A stretch of DNA of 64,000 nt, taken from NCBI GenBank assembly GCA_016748015.1, contig JAAOMT010000372.1, positions 737,400 to 801,399 of the forward strand, written 5' to 3'. The position numbers and the translations under genes are program-made. Positions 12,100 through 22,440 of the stretch are shown piece by piece. The notes beneath the pieces are model-generated. The model was given only the letters and a program-made list of their open reading frames with translations. It did no database searches and had not been told where the DNA came from. The stretch comes from Geosiphon pyriformis. Lineage: Eukaryota > Glomeromycota > Glomeromycetes > Archaeosporales > Geosiphonaceae. Positions within the stretch are counted from its first letter, which is position 1. The number at the start of each line of letters is the position of its first letter.

Positions 12100-13460
12100 C
12101 TGATATTTTTTATCATGTTTATCATGTCTTTATATATTCTTTTGGTTGATTAATTTGATGTGTTTGTGTTAATGATAATGATTGGTTCTAAATTTTGTGG
12201 AATCTCATCTGGTCAGACTAGTATTCTTTGTACTCCCAACTGTAGAATATTACTAATGGATGATGATACTATATTGTGATATGGTTTTAGTTGATTACCA
12301 TATGCTGCTTTGGCTAAGATTTTGTTGTCTCATCTTAATTTATAAGCTCCATTTCCAAGAATTTTTTTTATGTAAAATGGTCTATCCTATTTGGAGTTAA
12401 ATTCTCTACTCTATTGTTTTTCCACTTTAGTACAATGTAGAAATATTTTGTTTTCAATCTTAAATTCAACTGATTTAATTGGTAATTAGTTATTATGTCT
12501 TTCTTTTTGTTTTTTTTGTGATTTCTGAATATTATCAGCTGTTTTTTATTGTTTGTTTTCTAAAGTTTCTATTAAGTCATATGTTCTTCTTAATAATATT
12601 TCTTGAAAATTGTCTTCCATTATTGGTTCAGTTGGATATGTATTAACTTTTATTTCAACTGATAATGTTGCTGTTCTACCATATACCAATTCAAATAGTA
12701 TTGCTTGTATAGTATCTTGCTTTATTGTTTGATAAGCAAATAATACTGATGGTATAAACAAATCCCATTTGTTCTGGTTTTCTTAGCTGATTTTGGTGAT
12801 TGTTTTACACAATGTTCTGTTAAATCTTTCAACTAACCCATTTGTTTGTAGATGGTATGATGATAATAATAGTTTTTTGATTCCAAATTTTTGACTTAAT
12901 TCTGCTAATGTTCTGTTTACAAAGTAAGTTTCTTAATTTGAAAGTAGTTTTTTTAGACATCTGTGTTGACAAATTAGATTTTAATAAATGAATTTAACAA
13001 TGGATTCTGCATCTACTCTTTGAATTGCTTTTGCTTCTGGCCACCTAGTAAGATAATTCATGGCTACTACAATGTATCTGTTGTCTTTGCTAATTATAAT
13101 TAATGGTTTAATTAAGTCAATTCCAATGTGATTAAATGGTTGTCTTACTTTAATTGGTCTTAATGATTTACTGAGCTTTGTTCCTTTTCTTTTCTAACAA
13201 GCATCACAATTTTAAACATATTGAATACATTGATAGCCAGTAGTATTTTTTTCTGGTTCTTTTTATTGTTGCTTCTTTATGAAAATATCTTGCTATTAGA
13301 TCAGAGTGTATGTTAAATAATATTGTTTTTTTTCTGGTTCTGTGATTACTCTGATTGGTTAATCTGAATTCTTTCTGTTTTTCTGATAAAATATATCTTG
13401 GTAAGTAATAAAATATTTAAATTGTTGTTTGATATGGCTTTGTTCTTTTGGAAATAATTT
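12100..13460 (-). pseudogene. Integrase of element C (broken)
   Basis: The open segment 12546-12761 reads FIPSVLFAYQTIKQDTIQA, the post-catalytic part of Ty3 integrase, followed by EILLRRTYDLIETLENKQ and the C-terminal barrel region down to NLEPIIIINTN. Upstream, TNGLVERFNRTLC near 12830 keeps the catalytic Glu. VVAMNYLTRWPEAKA near 13060 has Asn for the first catalytic Asp, and the second Asp motif reads LLSN with a stop after it. These are G-to-A changes. The zinc-binding end lies near 13200-13330. Inactive. Confidence 0.8.
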
Positions 13461-13499
13461 TTTCTTGAACTGCTGGATATTAATATAGTGTTAAAATTG

Positions 13500-14080
13500 T
13501 TAATATTTTTGGGTTAAAATGTTTTTAGATTTGTTTCATTCATAACAGAGCATCAACATTTCCATTTTCTTTTTCTTTTTTGTAATGTACTGTATAATTA
13601 AATAGTAAAAGTTCTATTTTCTATTTAGCATAACAATTATCTCCGAATTTTTGCTTCTGGATTGAAGTTAATTTTTTATGGTCAGTGTATATGTTAAATT
13701 TTTGACTTAAGTATTCTTTCCACTTTATGACTGCTTAATAAATAGCTAAGTGTTTTAATGCTGGTGTTTTATAATTTTTTTTAGCTGAACTTAAGCTGCA
13801 ACTAGCATATACTACTGGGTGTTTTCTTCCATTTGGTCTTTTTTAAAATAGTACTGCTCCTAATGTTTGACCCAACACATTGATTGTGATTATAAATGGC
13901 TTGCTATGATCTAAATAGATCAATATTGAAGCTTGAATAAGCTTTCTTCTTAATATATCAAAAGCTTTCTGCTGAGTTTTCATCTATTTATATTTGGTGT
14001 TTTTTGTTTGAAACTGGTGTAATAGCTAAACCAGTTTGGAGAAGTCTTTGATAAAGTGGCAGTAGTAACCTGCAAATTCC
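13500..14080 (-). pseudogene. RNase H region of element C (broken)
   Basis: This stretch sits between reverse transcriptase and integrase. It reads in broken minus-strand frames as a Ty3 RNase H: FITVNVLGQTLGAVLF-like and VVYASCSLSSAKKN-like segments near 13770-13890, then a tether toward integrase. Many stops. The call is made partly from position. Confidence 0.6.
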
Positions 14081-14088
14081 AAGAATGC

Positions 14089-14900
14089 TCATAATTCAGT
14101 CAAGTTGGTGAGTACTGAAAAGTTTTTAACTATCTCAATTTTGTTTGAATCTGTTTTAATTTCATCTTTGTTTACAACATGTTCCAAAAACTTGAGTTCT
14201 GTCTTGCCAAAAAAACACTTAGTTGTATTTAGTTTCAACTCTGCTCTTCTCAGTCTTTTAAACACTTGCTGGAGATAATAAAAATGTTCATTAAATGTTT
14301 TTGAAAACACATTGGTATTGTCCAAATACATGACTACTAATTTCCATAATAGTCCAATATAGACAATTTTCATGAGCCATTGGAATATTGTTGGAGTATT
14401 TATCAAGCCAAATAGTATTACTTCAAACTCAAAATTTTTTTCTTAAATTGTAAAAGCCATTTTTTTCTTATCTTTTGGTTTTATGATTACTTGTCAGTAG
14501 CCACTGTTTAAATCTAAAGTCAAAAACCATTTCTTTCCTTCAAAAGCATCAAAAAGTTCTTGGATCTTTGAAATTGGGTAGTTATCTCTCTTAGTTACTT
14601 TATTAAGTTTTCAGTAATCCACACAAAAGTGGATTTTTCCATTTTTTTTATAAATTAGTACTACTAATAACAACCATGGGCTCATTGATGACTGAATTAG
14701 TCTGTTGTCAAGCATCCAATTAATTTCTTGACAAATGATCTCATGGCTGGCTAGTGGTACTCAGTATGCTCTTTGTTTAATTGGTATTGTATTTCCAGTC
14801 TTAATCTGGTGCTGGATTATATCAGTTCTATCAAATTTATTTTCACTTGCAAAAATATCAGTAAAGTTGTTGAGTAACATTTTGAGTTGCATTCACTGAA
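14089..14900 (-). pseudogene. Reverse transcriptase of element C (broken)
   Basis: 14089-14406 is open and reads INTPTIFQWLMKIVYIGLLW, then VVMYLDNTNVFSKTF, where YLDD is expected. The second catalytic Asp is therefore Asn (GAT to AAT). YLQQVFKRLRRAELKLNTTK and FGKTELKFLEHVVNKDEIKT follow. Upstream, RLIQSSMSPWLLL near 14700 matches the finger-domain motif (SPW) in D1 and D2. The layout is that of a normal Ty3 polymerase, disabled by stops and the active-site change. Confidence 0.85.
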
Positions 14901-15009
14901 GTGGGTCTAAGTTTCCAAGATTCATTTGTTTCAATTGTTCTAATTAGAGCAAATAACATTTGTTCTGTTCATAGATTGTTTGTAGTATTATGTCAATATA
15001 TCCACACAG

Positions 15010-15255
15010 TTATGGAAAGTCTAGAATAAGGTTTGGTGGTTGGTTTTCGATTTTGGTGGTTAAATATCCAATGGTGGTTTCTTCTAATATCTTGATAACA
15101 TCTCTTGTGTTGTTGTAAATAAAAATTTTGATGTGACTATGGTTTTTGGTTGGTATGTGTAAATTGACTAATCCAATCTTTTCTGATTTACAAAATGTGA
15201 CTTCTGCTTTAAAAATCTGAGCCTGATCCTTTATTTTTCTTTCTATAACTAACAT
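15010..15255 (-). pseudogene. Post-dUTPase beta-rich segment of element C
   Basis: An 81-codon open segment reads GLVNLHIPTKNHSHIKIFIY, then NNTRDVIKILEETTIGYLTT. The pattern (I-K-I-x-I-Y-N-N-T, then I-x-x-x-x-x-I-G-x-L) resembles the end of a dUTPase-like barrel and recurs in D1 and D2 as KVRVTFYKPNN...IGVIHS. It sits between the dUTPase and the reverse transcriptase. It may be a degenerate second dUTPase-like domain or a linker; the function is not known. Confidence 0.55.
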
Positions 15256-15258
15256 ATA

Positions 15259-15813
15259 CTAATTATATGATAGGATAGAAATTGATTGACAGGTAAAGAT
15301 AATTTCTTCCTTGTCAATAATTTTTTCTTCTGCCATATTAACTGGTACATCTATTCTATTCATGGATCTGAATTTATTTATCCTTCTTGTTGTTATTCCT
15401 AATTTTTTTTTGTTTTTCACTAATACTAATTGAGCTATTTTATTCAGAGGTAAGAATATTGCCTGTGTTATCTTCTTATTTGGCTCTATAATATAGGCCT
15501 TTTCTAAATTATTTTGTAGCATTGCAATGATATTTCCTATATATTCTGTGTCAATTATTTCTTCTTTAATGTTAATCTCTTTTTTCACTAAACTATTCTT
15601 AGATGCTAATTGAACTATTGTTGTTGCTAGAATTTTCAATGCTACTTTCAAATCAATGTATGTGCATGAATATGGTTCTAATCTGATGGCATTTTTCCCT
15701 AAATATTTTAGATTAAACCCAGTATTAGTATTATGCACATGTTTTGGCATAATACTTTTATTATTATTGCTGAACCATTTCAATTTCTGCTCTTTGGTAA
15801 GATCAAGGAGCAC
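15259..15813 (-). pseudogene. dUTPase domain of element C
   Basis: The open 184-codon segment has the trimeric dUTPase motifs in order, all degraded: NTGFNLKYLGKNAIRLEP (motif 1, Asn for the usual Asp), LASKNSLVKKEINI (motif 2, normally SRSSLA), EEIIDTEYIGNIIAMLQN (motif 3), KKITQAIFLPL (motif 4), and KLGITTRRINKFRSMN in place of the Gly-rich motif 5. dUTPase hydrolyses dUTP to dUMP and keeps uracil out of the new cDNA. Key residues differ, so this copy is probably inactive. No start codon is needed, as it was part of the polyprotein. Confidence 0.85.
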
Positions 15814-15969
15814 AATGTATTGTTCAGGATTTGAATCAAAGTTTGAATTGTTGTTGTTGTAACTGTTATTTTAAATGAAACTAAAACTGTTGTTTTTATT
15901 ATTGTCATTGTTGGAGTTTGAATCAGGATTGAAATTTGATTTTGATTCCAATATATAGCTGTTGATTGG

Positions 15970-16287
15970 TTTTTCCTCTTCAGAGATTGTGTAAATTATG
16001 CATGGTAATAGATTGTAAATAAGGTTACACTCATTACAATATTAAAAGTTACATAGAATCAAACAGTAATTATATAGTCATGTGTTTATTTTTTCTAAAC
16101 ATTGCTCTTGTTCTTTCTGAGTGAGTGCCAGATTCTGATAATGTTCATAGAATTTTTCTGAACTGGTTTTAATATCAAGAAAAGTGTTAGAGTTGGAAAT
16201 AAGAAAAGTTATAACTGGTTCTAGTGGGTTATTTTTAATCTCTAATATTTTGCTGAACAAAACGTCTTCAACTTTGGCACTTGTCAT
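15970..16287 (-). pseudogene. C-terminal part of the Cys-rich module, element C
   Basis: 16078-16287 is open (FLISNSNTFLDIKTSSEKFY, then QNLALTQKEQEQCLEKINT). Beyond it another frame gives CLILCNF-stop-YCNECNL near 16030-16070. The Cys spacing matches LCEECIMPCNEQWCPEC in D1, so this is the last zinc-ribbon-like unit before an acidic, Asn/Ser-rich linker and the dUTPase. The element is cut at 16318 by D1; the rest of the module resumes at 26145. Confidence 0.6.
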
Positions 16288-16318
16288 TCTCCAGATTTTG
16301 TCTTTGTTATGTAGGTAG

Positions 16319-17294
16319 TGTTACCAGATGAAATTAGAGATATTATTTAGCATAAAATTATCTTATAATTTCTATCATTAATTAGCATATATTATCATTT
16401 TAAATTATCACTTATTATATTAGCAAAAATGTCCGAAATTATCATTTAATTAATAACCCAAATTGTACACAACACAAATGTAACCTAATTGCAATGATCA
16501 ATTATGCAATACCCTGAACTATGTAACATTCAAAAGTTCGCTGAAATTTATAGAAATTTGCCGAAATAATTGATGGTTCACCAAAATATCTAATAGTTCG
16601 CAGAAATAACTTGTAGTTCACTGAAATGTATCTTTAGTTCAGCAAAATTGTAGAAAATAACAAAGTTCAAGTTCATAGAATAGTGTTACGACAAGTTGTA
16701 TAAAAGAAGAGCTTCTCTCTTTGAGAAAATGTATCTTACTTTAGATTTAACAATTAGAATCATCCTTTATACACAAAACGAAATAAATATCAAATAATTC
16801 AAAAAATCAAATCCTGAATTATTTTACTTTTGAAATTAACTAATTTCTATGAAACAGTTTGAAATTGATTAGCTACCAATTTCAGTAAACTGTTAGTGAC
16901 TCCAGGCTTGGATAGAAAACGTTTCCCTTGACAGAATTCTATTTCTTTTACATTTCTTTTATTTTATTTTATTTTCTTTTTACAATCATTAGGGTAGCCT
17001 ACAGACAAGATTTCTGTAGAAGAGTTGACTTTCACAGCAAAGTAGCTATACATTTTAGCAAGCTTCCAGATGAGCAATTCCTGAGAAAGAGTTGACATTT
17101 ACTACAATGTAACTACATAAAGTAACTGGCATGGAATTGGCTATTCCACTTATAAGTCCAGCAGTTCAAATTATAGAAGATAATTTGAAGATAAATTCAG
17201 TTATTAGAGATTCAACCACATCCAGAAAACGTGCATTCACAGCAAACAAGCATCGACAACATTTAAAAAAAGAGACCAAAAACCTCTGGTAACA
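16319..17294 (+). repeat. 5' LTR of D1
   Basis: Starts TGTTACCAGA and ends TCTGGTAACA, an inverted pair. It contains six degenerate copies of a motif near AGTTCGCTGAAAT (16532-16660), a TATA-like box (16698-16706), an AATAAA (about 16783), and two related blocks with the core gagttgac (near 17022 and 17088). It pairs with 25169-26144. Confidence 0.95.
16698..16706 (+). promoter_or_regulatory. TATA-like core promoter in the D1 5' LTR
   Basis: The sequence gtataaaag lies about 380 bp into the LTR, just before an agagcttctctct block. Both are kept in all D-family LTRs, including the decayed S1 and S2 copies. An AATAAA follows about 80 bp later. This order fits a U3/R arrangement, but the start site was not mapped. 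Confidence 0.55.
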
Positions 17295-17312
17295 TTTGGT
17301 GCTCTTTTATGG
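17295..17312 (+). other. Primer-binding site of D1
   Basis: tttggtgctc follows the LTR end directly. TGGTGCTC would pair with a tRNA ending GAGCACCA. The same bases follow the LTR in D2 (28521), in C (39356-39366, minus strand) and, as tttggtgttt, in E (49855). I cannot name the tRNA. Confidence 0.7.
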
Positions 17313-17318
17313 AAATAA

Positions 17319-19085
17319 CACAGCAACAACAAATTCAAAGTGGTGACCGCCTCAGACATCACAACCTTAGAGTACTATCAATCAATTTATACACACTGCA
17401 AACAATGATTTAAAATATGTGACGGAATCATAGCTTTCAAGAAAACACTTTTTCAATATATCAAAAATTGAATCAATGACTACCTCTTTGGAAACTATAA
17501 CATTACAACAGTTAAAAGAGATCTTCTTGAGAACATACTACACTATTTCAACACTGAATTAGAAAACATTAGTGCTGAAGCTTGTGCTACTTATTTTGAG
17601 GAATTCAATTATAATATCATTCGATTCTGTAAAGAAAAATATCCTGCAAATGCACAATTTGCCTTTGAACTTGAATCTGAACCTGAAACCAATAGCAACA
17701 AAAGACAAAAAGATAACCGACCTGTTCACACAACACCCAATACTCCCAAAATATCATTCAAACATTTACAAACACTTGAACAAAGAACCAGTTCAAAACT
17801 TCTACTTACTATCACATCTTTTCCAGCTTCACTTGCATAAGCACAAACACCTAATTCACTCTTGAATCAATTTGCAAGACCAGAAGATTTTACATCACTC
17901 AGAAATCCCACCAGACAACAAGAACCCCTTCAAACTAGTTTCAATTTCCTTGACTTTCTAGCTGAAAACCAAAGTGAACACTCTGAAATAACAGCAAATG
18001 AAGAAAACGAACCTGAAATATCTGAAGAAGAATCAATAGACAGTGAAAACGAAGAAGACGAAATGACAACATACATCGCAAAAATCTCTGAATTTAATGG
18101 AGAAGACATTGAGACCAGTCCCCAAGAATGGCTCGACCAAGTTACTAAAGCTGGAGATGCAAATGGATGAAATGCTGCCAGAATGTTAAGAACAATTCCC
18201 TACTTTCTCAAAGAAACAGCAAGAGAATGGTTTGAAAACCTTGCCACCCCATTCAATGATTGGAACACTTTCAAAGCAGTCTTCCTTGAACAGTTCACTG
18301 ACAATAACACCTCCATCACTCTTTGCAATCGTTTTCAAAATATCAAATAAGAACCCTCCGAATCTGTTATGACTTATATTGGGAAATTCAACAAACTTTT
18401 CAGACAAATTCGCCAACTCGAGACAAATGATTATTATTCTGATGCTCAAATCTTGGATCAATTTATCACTGGTCTAAAAAATAAACTAATTAAAAAGGTT
18501 TGCCCACATGTGCCAGAAGATTTAAACTCTGCTATACAGCATGCAAAAAGATATGAAATGGTCATGGAAGAGGCCAACCGCACAAAACTTGTAAATTTGG
18601 CAATTGGAGAAACCAGCTCAGCAGTCAAGAAAAAAATTGACCAACTCACAAAGAAGGTTGAAAACTATTTCACCAATCAACAACAACAGCAACCCCAAAG
18701 ATATCAACTACCCCAAAGACGAAATCAAAATAACTTTGCACCACTTTCCAATAACCAGCCTCAGAATTGCCATTACTGTAAAATCTCTGGCCACTGAAAA
18801 AGAGATTGCAGAAAGCTACAATGAGATCAACAAAATAGGAGTAATCAATGTTACCCTCTACCACAGCAATCTTATTATCAACCACCATCATTAGCTTACT
18901 ATCCACCAAGACTCCAATACCAAAATAACTATTATCAGCCAGCCCTACAGCCAATCCAACAGCAATATTAACAACCACCCACACAACATTATCAAGTATC
19001 TGTTTGAAGACTGATTACACAAAATCAATTCACACTACAAAACTAATACCAAGTAAACAACAATAGAATCAGTTCAAACAACCAA
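17319..19085 (+). pseudogene. Gag of D1
   Basis: The codon frame (first bases at multiples of 3) runs from the primer-binding site through an N-terminal region (about 17319-17860), a Ser/Glu-rich acidic stretch (17950-18065), a capsid core with SPQEWLDQVTKAGDANG, ARMLRTIPYFLKETAREWFE and SVMTYIGKFNKLFRQIRQLE, and the knuckle CHYCKISGH-stop-KRDC (18768-18809). A Gln/Pro/Tyr-rich tail follows. Stops include TAA 17316, TGA 18168 and TGA 18795. The first in-frame ATG I found is at about 18063, after some 250 open-type codons. The same frame continues into protease without a shift. Confidence 0.85.
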
Positions 19086-19720
19086 TTGGTTCCCCAAAAT
19101 ACCATTCAACCAAGACCCAACCACTACCACACTCAACCCAGTTATTTAACAATGCTGGAAGAACAGGATTTTCACCATACTGCACTCTCGGAAGGTAGAG
19201 CTGCAGCACAACAACAACAAAACCCTTCTTATACTCCCACCACAATTCCACCAGCCAGAATCACTGAAAACGCTAACCTTTCAGATATATTCCCTTTTGA
19301 GTTCGAAGCAAATGAGTCATCATTTCTGCTTAGCAATGCAGCTGCCAATAAACAAAAAGCAATCACAGCCATGTACACTGAAGCTGAAGTCGAAGGAAAG
19401 ACAATTCACTTGATCCTAGACAGTGAATCCGCTGGAAGCATTATCACCTACCAGTTAATACAACAGTTGAAGAGAAATGTTGACCGACCAGCTCAAACAG
19501 TAATCATCACTGCCAATGGCATGAAAAAGACCCCAGTAGGAGAAATTGACAATTTTCTATTCACTCTTGATGGAATCACCATTCCAGTCAAAGTTCTTGT
19601 AGTGAATACACCTTAGTACCAAGCTCTTGTTGAAAATGATTGGCTTCAAAAAACCAATGCTAATCTGAATTGGAAAACGCAAGAGTTAACAATCTCCTAC
19701 CAAGGACAACATGCCCGAGT
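19086..19720 (+). pseudogene. Aspartic protease region of D1
   Basis: In the Gag frame, AMYTEAEVEGKTIHLILDSE (near 19368-19427) is the strand leading to the catalytic loop. Retropepsins have DSG or DTG; here GGA reads GAA, giving DSE (19419-19427). SAGSIITYQLIQQLKRNVD, TANGMKKTPVGEIDNF and FTLDGITIPVKVLVV follow, then a TAG at 19614 and NDWLQKTNANLNWKTQEL. The fold and order are those of Ty3-type proteases, but the active-site glycine is lost. Confidence 0.8.
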
Positions 19721-19814
19721 ACTTGCCACTTGTGGTACATTCAACAAATGCTCTGAAAAAGCCCCAGCTTTTGAATTCGAACCAGAAGAGGAAAAACTCC
19801 TCATTGAAACATTT

Positions 19815-20600
19815 ATGGCACTTGGATCAACATCTAACTGGGCTGATGAAACAGAACAAGAACATTTTACCCCACATTCTGAACCTGAAACCTCTGGATG
19901 GAATATACCTTACTCAAAACCCAAACCAAGGAAACAATGCCCCTATATTCTCCTTAAATGTAAGGACTGCTACAAGAAACTATCGTCAATGGGAGCCTGC
20001 ATTTCACCTAAAAAAGAATATAAAAATCATACTTGTTATTACTGCAAGACTTGTCACAGAGAACGATAGGATCATCTAATAAAAAGGAGTGGAAAATGGG
20101 ACAACACCCCTTGTTTAACTTGTGGAGATATGCTACCAGAAGAATGCAATTGGATTGATGTAGCCATGAGAGGAGGAGTTTGCGATCAGACCTGCCAATA
20201 TGCTTTATCAATTTCAGAAAAAGTAAAAAGAGAAACACTCTTTAATGCAGCATATAACAGTGCTCTCAACAAACTTTATCACTACCCCCATAATGCTGAG
20301 ATGATTTTTGACCTAGCAATGGCATTAATTAACAGAGCTACCAAAAAAGATGTTTGCCAAATAAAGGAAGCAGAATACATTGAATACACCATGGAATTAG
20401 CTGGATTCGATTACAAAGATAAAGTAGAAGTCTACCACCAAATTGCAAGTCACACCTACCCAACTCAAGAAGCTCAAATTCAACAATTAGAGCAAATGAA
20501 CATTAGGCTATGTGAAGAATGCATTATGCCTTGCAATGAACAATGGTGTCCAGAATGCTATGCTCTTAGTATCCCCTTGCCCAGTGAAAATGATGAGAAT
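19815..20600 (+). pseudogene. Cys-rich zinc-ribbon-like module of D1
   Basis: Between protease and dUTPase lies a segment with repeated Cys pairs: LKCKDCYKKLSSMGAC, HTCYYCKTCHRER, then after a TAG at 20067 TPCLTCGDMLPEECN, GGVCDQTCQYAL, and LCEECIMPCNEQWCPECYAL (about 20505-20565). Between the last pairs is a helical stretch rich in Glu and Tyr. The pairing suggests several zinc-binding units. The same module, in the same place, is found in D2 and C. I know no named domain that fits; a nucleic-acid-binding or assembly role is only a guess. Confidence 0.7.
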
Positions 20601-21113
20601 GAAATTGAATTTGTAGAACCTGAAGCAACAGAAGAAATTGAAATAACACCTATCTACTTTATCAAAAATCAGCCTTCCTTACAACTTAAATACTTCAACA
20701 ACAACGGACAAGAAATAAAACCCGAAAAAGCACACGAAATTGATACTGGATATAACTTAAGATATCCAGGCAAAGATACTCTTGTTCTCAAACCCAAATC
20801 TCTCACAAAAATCAACCTCAAAATTGCACTTGAAATTCCGCCAGGAGCAATGGTTCAAATTACCTCCCGGTCCTCTTTGGCAAGCAAAGAAATCAATGTC
20901 AGAGGAGGAATAATTGATGCTAGATATACTGGAGACATTACAGTAATGCTTCAAAATAAAACTGACAAACCATTCAAGATTGAACATGCTGAAAAAATTG
21001 CCCAAGCTATTTACCTACCCTTAATCAACATTTCGGGTTTGCAACTAGTCAATCAAAGAGAACAATTAGGAAAAAGTGATAGAGGAACCCAAGGTTTTGG
21101 TTCAACTGGATGA
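20601..21113 (+). CDS. dUTPase domain of D1 polyprotein
   Basis: This is the most complete dUTPase here, inside an open segment that begins at 20130. Motif 1 is DTGYNLRYPGKDTLVL (about 20739), motif 2 SRSSLASKEINV (about 20865), motif 3 GGIIDARYTGDITVMLQN with the catalytic Asp in place, motif 4 EKIAQAIYLP, and motif 5 RGTQGFGSTG at the end. It would convert dUTP to dUMP plus pyrophosphate and limit uracil in element cDNA. At 21111 a TGA stands where C has AGA (Arg) and where D2 also has TGA, so the frame continued into the next domain originally. Length is normal for the trimeric family. Confidence 0.9.
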   Translation, partial: EIEFVEPEATEEIEITPIYFIKNQPSLQLKYFNNNGQEIKPEKAHEIDTGYNLRYPGKDTLVLKPKSLTKINLKIALEIPPGAMVQITSRSSLASKEINVRGGIIDARYTGDITVMLQNKTDKPFKIEHAEKIAQAIYLPLINISGLQLVNQREQLGKSDRGTQGFGSTG

Positions 21114-21548
21114 TTCACAGTTCTAGTTAACATAGCTCTTAACACATGGAATGAATCCCACCAGATTCTCAGACTTCTACAACCGATTACAATTTCACCC
21201 TTTAGAAAACATCCAGAAATCTACACCTGCTCAAAGCCAACAACCACACAACAAATTTTTGAGTCCAATGAACAAGTCTGCTTAGAACATAATATTTTGA
21301 TCCCAAACATTTATATTCCAAAAGGAACAAAGAAAGTCCGAGTTACTTTTTACAAACCCAATAATTACCCCATAATTTTATTAAATAATTTAGAAATTGG
21401 AGTTATTCACAGTAATATATTTTAACAAGAATTACCCCAAACAGTCTCTGATTTCTCTGAAATTATTGGACATTCAATACCAAAAATCAACCCAAACCCC
21501 AGCTCCGAAAACTACCATGTTGTCATAGAAAAACTATCTCGAATCAAT
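21114..21548 (+). pseudogene. Post-dUTPase beta-rich segment of D1
   Basis: In frame after the 21111 TGA: FTVLVNIALNTWNESHQ, then IPNIYIPKGTKKVRVTFYKP, and PIILLNNLEIGVIHSNIF before a TAA near 21423. The pattern K-V-R-V-x-F-Y-x-P-N...I-G-V-I parallels the last strands of dUTPase and the C segment at 15010-15255. SSENYHVVIEKLSRINMEQL then leads into the polymerase. Confidence 0.55.
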
Positions 21549-22440
21549 ATGGAACAACTTGAATCACAACAACAGACCCAGCTCAAAGAGCTAATTACAG
21601 AATTTGCTGATATCTTTGCTAAAAACAACAATGACTTAGGAAGAACCAATTTGGTCCAACACCAAATTTATACAGGAGATGCCAAACCAAGAAGACAACA
21701 AGCATATCGAGTTGCTTCAGAAAGCCACCAATTCATCTAAGAAGAAGTACAACAAATGCTTAACAATGGGCTCATCCAACTCTCTATAAGTCCTTGAGCT
21801 TCACCTGTAATGCTAGTTAAAAAAAAATGGGAAGATCCAATTTTGTGTTGACTATTGACAACTCAACAGTGTTACAATTAGAGACGCCTACCCCCTTCCC
21901 CAGATTGATGACATATTGGATGCCCTTAGAAAATCCAAATACTTTTCAACACAAGATTTAGAAAGCAGTTACTGGCAAGTTGCTATGGATCCCAAAGATC
22001 GCTCCAACACAGCATTCACCACCCAAGGTGGAAATTACAAGTTCAATATAATGCCTTTCGGATTATGCAATGCACCAGCAATGTTTCAGAGATTAATGGA
22101 TGTTGTGTACCAAGGACTTCTTTGGAAATCAGTAGTCGTTTATCTTGACAATACTGATGTTTATTCTCCATTATTTGAATTACACTTAAAACACCTGCAA
22201 GAAGTTTTTCAATGATTACAAAAAGCAGGACTAAAACTCAATATTGAAAAATACTACTTTGGAAAAACAAGCCTGGTTTTCCTTGGTCATATCATTAGTA
22301 AAGATGGAATTAAACCAGATCCTGAAAAAATCAGCGTTGTCAAAAACTTCAAAACTCTTCGAAACACTACAGAACTAAGAGGATTCATAGGATTAGCATT
22401 GTACTATTGGAAGTTTATCAAAGGATTTTTGGAAATTGCA
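21549..22440 (+). pseudogene. Reverse transcriptase of D1
   Basis: Starts in the Gag frame (LKELITEFADIFAKNNNDLG, then KPRRQQAYRVASESHQFI). A frameshift at the A9 run near 21820-21828, where VKKKDGK is expected, moves it to the next frame. There DDILDALRKSKYFSTQDLES, AFTTQGGNYKFNIMPFGLCN and QGLLWKSVVVYLDNTDVYS follow. The catalytic YLDD is YLDN (Asp to Asn). A TGA at 22213-22215 replaces the Arg codon CGA kept in D2. KYYFGKTSLVFLGHIISKDG closes the palm/thumb. Not functional. Confidence 0.9.

Noticed and set aside
16532-16665. U3 repeat array as a CRISPR-like array.
   Set aside because: Units are short, degenerate and inside a eukaryotic LTR; the spacers are not of uniform length.
18186-18984. 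Minus-strand open frames across D1 Gag.
   Set aside because: Shadows of the Gag frame; they show no family motifs and are not mirrored as separate conserved proteins.
17295-21828. Programmed frameshift between Gag and Pol in D elements.
   Set aside because: Gag, protease, dUTPase and the start of reverse transcriptase share one frame in D1, so no shift is needed.
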